DNA from: Couchioplanes azureus
GTDB taxonomy: Bacteria; Actinomycetota; Actinomycetes; Mycobacteriales; Micromonosporaceae
DNA length: 64,000 nucleotides
Direction of reading: 5' to 3'
NCBI RefSeq assembly: GCF_014648355.1
Contig: NZ_BMQY01000008.1
Span: 106,365 to 170,364, forward strand
Below are positions 57,095 through 64,000 of this stretch, piece by piece. A program made the translations under genes and the position numbers. The notes beneath the pieces are model-generated. The model was not told the origin of the DNA and did not search any database. It saw nothing but the letters and a program-made list of their open reading frames with translations. How positions within the stretch are numbered: position 1 is the first letter of the stretch; each line of letters starts with the position of its first letter.

Positions 57095-58249
57095 ATGTTG
57101 TTCGATCTCCTCGTGCCCCGGCCCGGCGCAGGGACGGCAGCCAGGGACCGGCTCGCCGACGGCATAGCCATAGCCCTGGCCATGGCATACGGATCGGTGA
57201 TGGTGATTCTGGGTGACGCGACCCGGCCCGGCGCGCTGATCCCGTGGCAGGCGGACGTCGCTCTGGGGCTCGGATGCGCGGCCGCGCTGCTGCTGCGCCG
57301 CCGGCATCCGCTCGGCCTGACACTGGCGCTACTGCCGTTCGGCGCGTTGTCCGTCACTGCCACCGGGGCGATCACCCTGGCACTGTTCACCGCGGCGATC
57401 CGGTGCCGTCCGCGGCTGTTGCTGCTGCTGGGCGCGGCCAACGTGGGGACCGCGGGAATCTACTACCTGCTGCACGACCACCCCGGCTTCGCGATCTGGG
57501 TCGACTTCGTGGTGCGCGGGGTGGTCACCGCGGCGGCGATCGGCTGGGGAATGTTCATGCAGGCATACCGGCGGCTCACCGCATCGCTCCGGGAGCATGC
57601 CGCGCGCCTGGAAGCCGAGCAGCAGTTGCGCGCCGAGCAGGCGAAGCTCACCGAGCGGGCGCGGATCGCCCGGGAGATGCACGATGTGGTGGCGCACCGG
57701 ATGTCGCTGATCAGCCTGCACGCGGGCGCACTGGAGGTGCGCTCCGGGGTGTCTCCGCAGGAGTTGTCGATCGCCGCCGGGGCTATCCGGTCCAGCGCGC
57801 GGGAGGCCCTGACGGAGTTGCGTGCGGTGGTGGGCTCGCCACACGGCCGTCCAGAGCCGCCGCAGCCCGGCCTCGCCGACATGGTCGAGCTGGTGAAGAG
57901 CGCACGAGCGGCGGGGATGACGGTGGACTTCGTCAACGCGGTGGAGGCCGATGAGCCACCGACGGTGCTGGGACGGACCGCGTACCGGATCGTTCAGGAG
58001 GGACTCACCAACGCACGCAAACACGGATCGGGCCCGGCGGCGTCGGTGCGCCTGGCGGGCGAAGCCGGGCACGGCCTGCGCATCACGATCGTCAACCCGT
58101 GTCCCGACGCGCGCGACACTCCGCCGCCGCACGGCGGACTCGGCCTGGTGGGCATAGGGGAGCGGGTGGCGCTCGCCGGCGGGCAGGTGCGCTACGGCGG
58201 GGACAGAGGCCAATTCAGACTGGAGGCGGAGCTACCGTGGCCCGCGTGA
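57095..58249 (+). CDS. Membrane sensor histidine kinase (HisKA_3)
   Basis: A 384-residue kinase with about five membrane helices in residues 20-155 (IAIALAMAYGSVMVIL, VALGLGCAAALLL, ALLPFGALSVTATGAITLAL, and others), a coiled linker, the phosphoacceptor block RARIAREMHDVVAHRMSLIS (His about residue 201), and the ATPase domain with AYRIVQEGLTNARKHG and a shortened G-box GGLGLVGIGERVALAGG. This is the usual partner type of NarL-like regulators in actinobacteria. Its stop overlaps the GTG of the regulator gene (GTGA). Confidence 0.9.
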   Translation: MLFDLLVPRPGAGTAARDRLADGIAIALAMAYGSVMVILGDATRPGALIPWQADVALGLGCAAALLLRRRHPLGLTLALLPFGALSVTATGAITLALFTAAIRCRPRLLLLLGAANVGTAGIYYLLHDHPGFAIWVDFVVRGVVTAAAIGWGMFMQAYRRLTASLREHAARLEAEQQLRAEQAKLTERARIAREMHDVVAHRMSLISLHAGALEVRSGVSPQELSIAAGAIRSSAREALTELRAVVGSPHGRPEPPQPGLADMVELVKSARAAGMTVDFVNAVEADEPPTVLGRTAYRIVQEGLTNARKHGSGPAASVRLAGEAGHGLRITIVNPCPDARDTPPPHGGLGLVGIGERVALAGGQVRYGGDRGQFRLEAELPWPA

Positions 58250-59316
58250 ACGACTCGCGCCTCGGCGCGCCGGACAGTGGCGTCGTCGCTCTTACAGGTG
58301 CTTCAGAGCGTGACGGCGTCCTCGTTGCTCTCTCGGAACGCCGGTGTGGCGCCGTGCCGGATCGTGCTCTCGGTGATTCTCCCGGGAACTCGTGTAGTTC
58401 GGTGCCGGGCGGTGTCCTCGACGCTTCGCCGGGAGGCTCGTGTGGTTCGGTGCCGGGCGGTGCCCTCGGTGCTCCGCCGAGTGGCTCGTCCGGCTCCGTC
58501 CTGGACGGTGCCATCGACGCTTCGCCGAGAGGCTCGTCCGGCTCCGTGCCGGGCGGTGCTCTCTTTGCTTCTTCGGGAGAGTCGTGTGGCCCTGCGCCGG
58601 AGGGTGTCCTCGATGCTTCGCGCGTAAGCGCGTGCCGCTCCGTGGCGGATGACGCTCCTCAACGGCCTATCCGGCTGGCGATCGTCGACGACGATCCGCT
58701 GGTTCGGGCCGGGTTACGGATCCTGGTCGGCGAGTCGCCGGATATCGAGGTGGTGGCCGAGGCGGACGACGGCTCCGAGGCGGTGCGTGTGGCCGCCGCG
58801 CACTGGCCCGACGTGATCCTGATGGACATCCGGATGCCGCGGGTGGACGGCCTGGTCGCCACCCGGCGCATCCGCAGCCGTCCGGGCGCTCCTCAGGTGA
58901 TCGTGCTGACGACCTTCGACGCTGACGAGTATGTGCTCGAGGCTCTGCGCGGCGGGGCGAGCGGCTTCCTTCTGAAGGACACCCCACCGTGGGAGATCCT
59001 GGCGGCCGTGCGGGCCGTCGCCTCGGGCGCGGCGACACTGTCACCGTCGGTGATCCGCTGCCTGATCGACCACGTTGCCGATCCCGAGGCGGGCACCCGG
59101 CGGGCCCGGGCACGGCAGCGGCTGACCATGCTCACCGACCGCGAGCGGGAGGTGGCGGTGCTGGTCGGGCGGGGCCGCTCGAACGCGGAGATCGGGAGCG
59201 ACCTGGGCATGGGGGTGCCGACGGTGAAGGGCCACGTCTCCCGCCTGCTCAGCAAGCTCGATCTGAACAACCGGGTCCAGATAGCCCTCCTGGTCCACGA
59301 CGCCGAGCTCATCTGA
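58246..59316 (+). CDS. NarL/LuxR response regulator with long repeat-containing N terminus
   Basis: If translation starts at the GTG overlapping the kinase stop, the protein has 356 residues, about 135 more than usual. Residues 24-135 are seven 16-residue repeats (consensus GVLDASPGGSCGSVPG) rich in Gly, Ser, Pro with one Cys each. The receiver follows (LAIVDDDPLVRAGL; Asp in DVILMDIRMPRVDG; LTTFDADEYVLEALRGGASGFLLKD in parts), then a LuxR HTH (LTDREREVAVLVGRGRSNAEIGSDLG). A GTG near 58640 could be an alternative start that would leave the repeats untranslated. Frame and codon bias through the repeats support translation, moderately. Confidence 0.82.
   Translation: MNDSRLGAPDSGVVALTGASERDGVLVALSERRCGAVPDRALGDSPGNSCSSVPGGVLDASPGGSCGSVPGGALGAPPSGSSGSVLDGAIDASPRGSSGSVPGGALFASSGESCGPAPEGVLDASRVSACRSVADDAPQRPIRLAIVDDDPLVRAGLRILVGESPDIEVVAEADDGSEAVRVAAAHWPDVILMDIRMPRVDGLVATRRIRSRPGAPQVIVLTTFDADEYVLEALRGGASGFLLKDTPPWEILAAVRAVASGAATLSPSVIRCLIDHVADPEAGTRRARARQRLTMLTDREREVAVLVGRGRSNAEIGSDLGMGVPTVKGHVSRLLSKLDLNNRVQIALLVHDAELI
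58315..58650. repeat. Seven 48-bp tandem repeats in the regulator N terminus
   Basis: Contiguous 48-bp units starting at 58315, 58363, 58411, 58459, 58507, 58555 and 58603. Middle units are the most alike; the outer ones are more diverged. Each encodes 16 residues in frame. Confidence 0.88.
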
Positions 59317-59712
59317 CGACATGACCGCGGCGAGGAGCGTCCCTGACGGCAAGGCCGGTCTGCGGCGGGCCCGGCGTGGCTCGGGACGCGGGACTCCTTG
59401 GAAGGCAGTGCCGACCGGTGAGTATCCACGGTGACATGGACGATCTCCGGTGGGGTTCGGCAACCCGGGGCGCGGGACTCCTGGGGACGACAGGGCCGGG
59501 CCAGACGACGCGGCAGGGGGAGGTGGAGGTGACGCGGCAGGGGGAGGTGACGCGGCAGGGCTAGGTGGCGCGGCAGGGCTAGGTGGCGCGGCAGGGGGAG
59601 GTGGCGCGGCAGGGCGAGGTGGCGCGGCAGGGCGAGGTGACCGGCAGGGTCGACGATACGGCCTGGCCATGAGCGTTGACGACGCTGAGGTCTTGGACGA
59701 CACGGTTGGCGG
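59317..59712. other. Repeat-filled gap between convergent regulator genes
   Basis: No gene supported. Both neighbours end here. It contains the 18-bp tandem repeat array at 59507-59638. Confidence 0.6.
59507..59638. repeat. 18-bp tandem repeat array
   Basis: Seven units of consensus GRCGCGGCAGGGSKAGGT: one at 59507-59524, a 6-base interruption, then six contiguous units from 59531 to 59638. In-frame TAG triplets occur in two units, so it is not a plus-strand coding repeat. Confidence 0.9.
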
Positions 59713-60702
59713 TCAGTGTTCCGGCGTGCCGTCCAGCAGGGCGTCCCCCAGCTCGGTGATCCGGTGCAGCATGAGGTTGCCGTGGCGCCGGCTCTCGATC
59801 AGACCGGACTCGCGCAGGACGGAGGTGTGGTGGCTGGCGGTGCCGAGGGAGATGCCGACGCGGCGGGCCAGTTCGCTGGTGGTGGCCCCGGGCACCGCGG
59901 AGCGCAGGACGGCCAGGCGGGTGTGGCCGATCAGCGGGCCCAGGTCGCGTCGCCGGACCGGTGGTGGCTCGCCGCGTTGCCGGCGCGCGGGGTAGACCAG
60001 GGTGGGCGGCAGTTCCGGGTCGGCGAGGGCAATGGGGGCGTGCCAGCAGAAGTACGAGGGGATCAGCACGATTCCGCGACCGCCGAGCTCGAAGTGCCTT
60101 TCCCGCGGATAGGGGTGGATGGAGAGCACCGGCGGATCCCATCGGGTGTCCGGCCCGAGGTCGTCGAGGAGCTGCCCGGCGCCGGCGGTGAGGACCTTGG
60201 CTCCGCGCAGCGCCCGGTCGTCCGAGACGGCGGCGCTGATCTCTGACCAGTACGGGGCGATCGCCGTGTCGAAGTAGCGGCGCAGCGAGGTGCCCAGCTC
60301 GTGCAGGGCGGGAGTGCGCCCGGCGGCGAGGTCGTCGAGCCAGGCGTCGGTGCCGGGGCCACCGGTCAGCCTCCCTATCTCCTCGCGCAGCCGTGGACGG
60401 CCGGTGGCTAGGACCAGGTCGATGCCGTGACCGGGATCGGTGACCGGTCCCGGAGTGAGGAAGTCAGGAAAGTAGCTGGTCAGGGGCGCGATCGGGAGCA
60501 GTCGCCGGCGGACGGTCTCGGTGAGGCCGGTCCGGTTCACGTCGAGGCGGGCCTGCCGGTGCCAGTCGGCGAAGTCGGCATAGCCCCGTCTGGTCTGCAG
60601 GCGGTGCAGGCTGCAGACGATCTCCCACAACGGGTCCGGTCCGGTGGCCAGGCGGGTACGGCTGACGTCCTCGGCGGTGAAGTGGATGTGCAGTGTCCCC
60701 AT
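59713..60702 (-). CDS. ArsR-like winged-helix transcriptional regulator
   Basis: A 329-residue protein. The first 240 residues are an alpha/beta domain of the actinobacterial DUF5937 kind (TLHIHFTAEDVSRTRLA, PLWEIVCSLHRLQ, then GRGIVLIPSYFCWHAPIAL). The C terminus is a winged helix: LGPLIGHTRLAVLRSAVPGATTSELARRVGISLGTASHHTSVLRESGLIESRRHG in parts. Such proteins are single-domain-plus-sensor repressors of unknown ligand. Start ATG 60702 (MGTLHIHF). It ends in the repeat-filled gap shared with the response regulator. The target is unknown. Confidence 0.85.
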   Translation of the reverse strand: MGTLHIHFTAEDVSRTRLATGPDPLWEIVCSLHRLQTRRGYADFADWHRQARLDVNRTGLTETVRRRLLPIAPLTSYFPDFLTPGPVTDPGHGIDLVLATGRPRLREEIGRLTGGPGTDAWLDDLAAGRTPALHELGTSLRRYFDTAIAPYWSEISAAVSDDRALRGAKVLTAGAGQLLDDLGPDTRWDPPVLSIHPYPRERHFELGGRGIVLIPSYFCWHAPIALADPELPPTLVYPARRQRGEPPPVRRRDLGPLIGHTRLAVLRSAVPGATTSELARRVGISLGTASHHTSVLRESGLIESRRHGNLMLHRITELGDALLDGTPEH

Positions 60703-60784
60703 GGGACCAGTGTCCCGGCTCCTGATCGCCGGATTCTGTCCGCTGATCGACACCCGCCGATTGTCACGCCGTCGGCCGCCCGTG

Positions 60785-60980
60785 GCGGGGCGGCGGTTCG
60801 TTGGGTGCGGCGGTGGGTTGGGCGCGGCGGTCAGTTAGGCACGGCGGTGGGTCGGCCGGTGATAGGGGCGCGGCGGTCGGTCGGACCCGGCGGTCGGTCG
60901 GGCGCGGCGGTCGGTCGGGCGCGGCGGTCGGTCGGGCGCGGCGGTTGATCGGGCGCGGCGGTTGATCGGGGCGCGGGAGA
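60785..60980. repeat. 17-bp tandem repeat array
   Basis: Units of consensus CGGTCGGTCGGGCGCGG: five clear contiguous copies from 60874 to 60958, a longer variant to about 60977, and more diverged copies from about 60785. Two copies have TTGATC in place of TCGGTC. Confidence 0.85.
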
Positions 60981-61082
60981 CGGGTCGCCGGGGTGCGGAG
61001 GTCGATCACGGCGCGGCGGTCGGGTCGCCGGGTGCGTCGGGGCGTCGGGTCTTCGCGCCGGGCGCAAACGCCGGCTTTGCCC

Positions 61083-61121
61083 GTGCCGGGCAGCGATACC
61101 CCCGTCATCGCTGCCCGGCAC
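61083..61121. terminator. Strong hairpin terminator
   Basis: Perfect 15-bp inverted repeat (GTGCCGGGCAGCGAT and complement) with a 9-base loop, 21 bases past the stop of the minus-strand secreted protein gene. Confidence 0.75.
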
Positions 61122-61141
61122 GCCCCCGCACCTGTGCGGCG

Positions 61142-62017
61142 TCAGCAGCGGGAGAGCGAGACGCTGTTGTACCAGCTCCCGCGCCACTCGCCGAAGAAGT
61201 TCACGTCGTACCGGTACGGGTTCGACACACCGCCTCCATAGCGGTGGAACTGGATGTAGCGCCCGCCGGTGCCGAGGTAACGGAAGTATTCCGGGCCCAG
61301 CGGATCGGAGTTGATGAAGTTGTCGGCGAAGGTTCTGCTGGCGGTGTCGGCCTTGCCGGTCTGTGGCAGTCCGTAGGTGGCCTGCCAGGCACGCGTGTTG
61401 GCCTCGGTCTGCGGGCCGAACTCGCAGTCGATGTCGGCCTCGTTCATGTGGCCGTCGGCCCAGAGGATCGTCTGCCAGAGCGCCGCGTAGTTGCTGCGCC
61501 AGTACGAGCCGTGGTTGGACAGGGTGGCCTCGTCGCCCCAGTCGTCGCGCTGGTCGTCGACGCCGTCCACATAGCCGCGGGACGGGTTGCGGAGCGCGTC
61601 GGCTCCGGTGGTGGGTGCGGAGCCGGACCCGGACGGCGGCGGCACGGGCTTCGGTCCGACGGCGGGCCCGCCAGCCGCGGGCCCGCCAGCCGCGAGCGTC
61701 CCGGCCGCAAGCCGGTCGGCCGCGAGCCCGCCAGCCGCGAGCGTCCCGGCCGCAAGCCGGTCGGCCGCGAGCCCGCCAGCCGCGAGCGTCCCGGCCGCAA
61801 GCCGGTCGGCCGCGAGCCCGCCAGCCGCGAGCATCCCGGCCGCAAGCCGGTCGGCCGCAAGCCCGCCGGCCGCGATGGGGCCGCCACCTGCAAACCCGCC
61901 GGTCGCGATGGGCACGCTCGCCGCGAGGGACCGGCCGGCCGCGGCGGGCCCGCCGGCCGTCAGCGTCGGCAGCGCCACGACCGCGGCGGCCACCGCCGCG
62001 GTGAAGATCCGCTGCAA
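61142..62017 (-). CDS. Secreted peptidoglycan-binding-like protein with Ala-rich repeats
   Basis: A 291-residue exported protein. The start is probably the TTG at 62017 with AAGGAG six bases upstream; the signal peptide is QRIFTAAVAAAVVALPTLTA. Residues 50-115 are four near-identical 15-residue repeats (AAGGLAADRLAAGTL). The folded part begins near residue 140 with a peptidoglycan-binding-like segment (ALWQTILWADGHMNEADIDC, then FGPQTEANTRAWQATYGLP), and ends in an aromatic domain (RYLGTGGRYIQFHRYGGG, SWYNSVSLSRC). It probably sits in the cell wall with the repeats as a flexible stalk. The catalytic role, if any, is unknown. Confidence 0.78.
   Translation of the reverse strand: MQRIFTAAVAAAVVALPTLTAGGPAAAGRSLAASVPIATGGFAGGGPIAAGGLAADRLAAGMLAAGGLAADRLAAGTLAAGGLAADRLAAGTLAAGGLAADRLAAGTLAAGGPAAGGPAVGPKPVPPPSGSGSAPTTGADALRNPSRGYVDGVDDQRDDWGDEATLSNHGSYWRSNYAALWQTILWADGHMNEADIDCEFGPQTEANTRAWQATYGLPQTGKADTASRTFADNFINSDPLGPEYFRYLGTGGRYIQFHRYGGGVSNPYRYDVNFFGEWRGSWYNSVSLSRC
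61681..61860. repeat. Four 45-bp tandem repeats in the secreted protein gene
   Basis: Units at 61681-61725, 61726-61770, 61771-61815 and 61816-61860, nearly identical (one differs at a GCG/GCA position), with partial copies on both sides. Each encodes 15 residues on the minus strand. Confidence 0.9.
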
Positions 62018-62179
62018 CGGTTTCTCCTTCCTCGATGCGTTCTGTGCCGCCCAGCCTCGGCGCCCCGCTCGCGCCGGGCCAGAGACATTCGAGCAGGGTC
62101 GAAACTGTCGGCCGGGCGGTCCGGCCGCGCCGTCCTTGATAGCCTCGACGGGATCGACATCAGACGATGCGAGGTCGGG

Positions 62180-63145
62180 ATGACGGCGGAGAGCAGCGGG
62201 CAGCGGATGGCCGCCCGGTCCCCGCTCCGGCTGGTCGTCCTCCGGCTCCGGCGTGACCGGTCCATGCTGGCCGGCGGCCTGGGGTGTGCGTTCTTCGTGA
62301 TTCTGGCGGCGGCCGCGCCGTGGGTTGCCGCCGCGTACGGCGTCGCTCCTGAGGAGACGTTCACCGGCGAGCTCGATCCGTACGGCATGCCCTACGGCGT
62401 GGCGGGCGGCGTCTCGGCGGCGCACTGGTTCGGCGTCGAGCCGGCGCTCGGCCGGGACCTGTTCATCCAGATCGTCTTCGGCCTGCGCACCTCCCTGGGC
62501 ATCGCGGTGCCGGCCGCCGTGCTCGCCACCGCGCTGGGCTGCCTGGTCGGCGGCCTCGCCGGTTACCTGGGCGGCCGGGTGGACGCCGTCCTGGGCTGGG
62601 TCACCGACGTCGCACTCGCCCTGCCGTTCCTGATCTGCGCCATCGCGCTGATCCGCCCCCTGGATCTGCACTTCTACGGCCCCCGCGAGGTGGTGCCGGG
62701 ATGGTTCCGGGCCGGGTCGCTGATCGGGTTGTTCGCGGCGTTCGGCTGGGCGGGCACCGCCCGGCTGGTTCGCGGCCAGCTGCTGTCGTTGCGCCACCGC
62801 GAGTTCGTGCTGGCGGCCCGGGCCAGTGGGGCGGGCCCCCGCCGGATTCTGGTCCGCGAGCTGCTGGTCCATCTGGGAGCGCCGCTTCTGGTCGGGTTCT
62901 CGCTGCTGGTCCCCGCGTACATCGCCGGCGAGGCGGCGCTGTCGTTCCTCGGTGTGGGGATGCTCGAACCGACTCCCGACTTCGGTCGGACGCTGTACCG
63001 CGGGCTCGACTACCTGCAGACGGATCCCGCGTACGTGCTGTTTCCCGGGGTGACGTTGTTCCTGCTCGTGCTCGCCGTCAACCTGGTGAGCGACGGGGTG
63101 CGCGACGCGCTCGATCCGCGGTCGTCGCGGCCGGTGCCGCGGTGA
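62180..63145 (+). CDS. Dipeptide/oligopeptide ABC transporter permease (DppC/OppC type)
   Basis: A 321-residue inner-membrane permease. The N-terminal cytoplasmic stretch leads to a helix (SMLAGGLGCAFFVILAAAAPWVAA), an outer loop with GVEPALGRDLFIQIVFGLRTSL (typical of DppC, GTDxLGRD-like), then helices and the ATPase-contact EAA-like loop REFVLAARASGAGPRRILVRELL (about residue 215). The end, SFLGVGMLEPTPDFGRTL, is also characteristic. GAGG precedes the ATG. Its stop overlaps the start of the partner permease. The binding protein and ATPase genes are presumably beyond the window. Confidence 0.9.
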   Translation: MTAESSGQRMAARSPLRLVVLRLRRDRSMLAGGLGCAFFVILAAAAPWVAAAYGVAPEETFTGELDPYGMPYGVAGGVSAAHWFGVEPALGRDLFIQIVFGLRTSLGIAVPAAVLATALGCLVGGLAGYLGGRVDAVLGWVTDVALALPFLICAIALIRPLDLHFYGPREVVPGWFRAGSLIGLFAAFGWAGTARLVRGQLLSLRHREFVLAARASGAGPRRILVRELLVHLGAPLLVGFSLLVPAYIAGEAALSFLGVGMLEPTPDFGRTLYRGLDYLQTDPAYVLFPGVTLFLLVLAVNLVSDGVRDALDPRSSRPVPR

Positions 63146-64000
63146 TGGCCGTCTTCCTGCTCCGCCGGCTGCTGGCCGGGGTGCTCACGCTGGCGACGGT
63201 CAGCGTGCTCACCTTCGGGATGTTCTTCGTGCTGCCGCGCGACCCGGCGGCCGCGATGTGCCCGAAGAACTGCGACACCGCCCGGCTCGAACGGGTCCGC
63301 GCGGAGTGGGGACTCGACGAGGCCCTACCCGTGCAGTATCTGCGGTACGTGCGGGGCCTGGTCGCCGGCCGGGACCTGGGGCGCGCGCAGGGCGGGAGCT
63401 GCCCGGCGCCGTGCCTCGGCTACTCGTACGTCACCGGGGAGGCGGTGACGGCGACCGTCGCGCGGACCCTGCCGGTGACCGTGAGCATCGTGATCCCGGC
63501 CGCCGTGCTGTGGCTGACGATCGGCCTCGGGCTCGGGATGACCTCCGCGCTGCGCCGCGGCGCCCTGGCCGACCGGGTGCTGTCCGGGCTGTGCATCGCG
63601 GGGGTGTCGGTGCCGCTCTACCTCTTCGGCGGCGTCCTGCTGCTGACCTTCGTGTACGGTCTGCGGCTGCTGCCGTACCCGCAGTACACCTCGATCCTCG
63701 ACGACCCGGCGGCCTGGGCCACCGCCCTGGTCCTGCCCTGGTGCACGCTGGCCTTGCTGTTCTCGGCCGCCTATGTGCGGCTCACCCGCGCGCAGCTGCT
63801 GGAGACGATGTCGGAGGACTTCGTGCGGACCGCGGAGGCCAAGGGCCTGCCGCGGCGCACGGTGGTCCGCCGGCACGTCCTGCGCGCCTCGATCACGCCC
63901 CTGGTCACGGTCGCCGGGCTGGACGTGGGTGCCGCGCTCGGCGGCACCCTGGTCACCGAGACCACGTTCGGCCTGCACGGCCTGGGCCGGACGACGGTCG
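63145..64000 (+). CDS. Dipeptide/oligopeptide ABC transporter permease (DppB/OppB type), 3' truncated
   Basis: The first 285 residues of the partner permease, open to the window end. The start is ATG 63145, sharing a base with the dppC-like stop, or the GTG at 63142 one codon upstream. It opens MAVFLLRRLLAGVLTLATVS, as usual for DppB, followed by an outer loop with two Cys pairs (MCPKNCDT and SCPAPC), which is unusual, then helices and the EAA loop ETMSEDFVRTAEAKGLPRRTVVRRHVLR (in parts). Gene order C-B is inverted relative to the common dppB-dppC. Confidence 0.9.
   Translation, partial: MAVFLLRRLLAGVLTLATVSVLTFGMFFVLPRDPAAAMCPKNCDTARLERVRAEWGLDEALPVQYLRYVRGLVAGRDLGRAQGGSCPAPCLGYSYVTGEAVTATVARTLPVTVSIVIPAAVLWLTIGLGLGMTSALRRGALADRVLSGLCIAGVSVPLYLFGGVLLLTFVYGLRLLPYPQYTSILDDPAAWATALVLPWCTLALLFSAAYVRLTRAQLLETMSEDFVRTAEAKGLPRRTVVRRHVLRASITPLVTVAGLDVGAALGGTLVTETTFGLHGLGRTTV

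Larger units (their letters stand above)
60703..61141. other. Repeat-containing gap upstream of the ArsR-like gene
   Basis: No gene supported. It holds a 17-bp repeat array (about 60785-60980) and a strong hairpin (61083-61121) that ends the peptidoglycan-binding protein gene. Confidence 0.6.

Noticed and set aside
59450..59995. Plus-strand Gly/Ala-rich frame across the 18-bp repeats
   Set aside because: It is generated by the repeat, is interrupted in other phases by TAG, and overlaps the ArsR-like gene on the other strand.
1..64000. tRNA, rRNA, insertion sequences, integrase or attachment sites
   Set aside because: Read by eye on both strands; no cloverleaf-like genes, transposases, recombinases or flanking direct repeats of island size were recognised.

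Overview
The window is very GC-rich, uses GTG and TTG starts freely, and packs genes into ATGA/GTGA-coupled operons. It also carries a mycothiol-conjugate-amidase-type gene, a TadE/TadG-type pilus locus and a CATRA conflict module. Together these point to a filamentous actinomycete. The overall gene style suggests Micromonosporaceae (Actinoplanes-like), but that is an impression rather than a proof. I recognised no rRNA, tRNA, CRISPR array, integrase or insertion sequence. The first gene is cut at its 5' end and the last at its 3' end.

Layout. 1-5.65 kb: a coupled plus-strand operon with a NuoF-like flavin/Fe-S protein, a small ferredoxin, an ADP-forming acyl-CoA synthetase and two paralogous acyl-CoA dehydrogenases, probably acyl-CoA catabolism with its own electron route. 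5.75-9.63 kb: a secreted tripeptidyl aminopeptidase, an alpha/beta hydrolase, a 39-aa membrane protein and a PP-loop-like protein. 9.65-21.16 kb: a nine-gene minus-strand operon (galE, a glycoside-hydrolase/GT2 fusion, a kynurenine-3-monooxygenase-like flavoprotein, an ABC exporter, GT4, CelD-type acetyltransferase, PIG-L deacetylase, pyruvyl transferase, GT-B-like protein). It looks like a pathway for an unknown exported glycoconjugate. Next to it is a membrane Ser/Thr kinase with an extracellular cellulose-binding (CBM2) domain. 23.3-30.9 kb: mca-like amidase, DUF4326 protein, secreted and membrane proteins, a TetR/metal-dependent hydrolase pair and a secreted M6 metalloprotease.

30.9-37.0 kb: a three-gene CATRA-type conflict operon (CHAT protease with helical repeats, small partner, membrane protein), divergent from a coupled Nudix hydrolase/4-TM protein pair. 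37.0-38.6 kb: a TetR/RibD-C reductase pair with inverted-repeat operators. 38.6-44.5 kb: a compact Calvin-cycle island with red-type RuBisCO (cbbL, cbbS), the activase cbbX, divergent cbbR, then fbp and prk. This implies some capacity for CO2 fixation.

44.5-55.2 kb: a NarL-type two-component system divergent from a Tad/Flp pilus operon (flp, tadE, tadG-like, cpaB, tadZ, tadA, vWA-tadB fusion, tadC) that ends with a receiver-only regulator. 55.4-64 kb: an alpha/beta hydrolase with a His/Asp-rich linker, a second two-component system, an ArsR-like regulator, a secreted peptidoglycan-binding-like protein and two dipeptide-type ABC permeases. From 54.5 to 62 kb the DNA holds six different tandem-repeat arrays, both inside and between genes, unlike the rest of the window.

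Four regulator or enzyme genes (starts at 24113, 37551, 41633 and 46379) have a TANNNT hexamer exactly six bases before the start codon and are probably translated from leaderless mRNAs.
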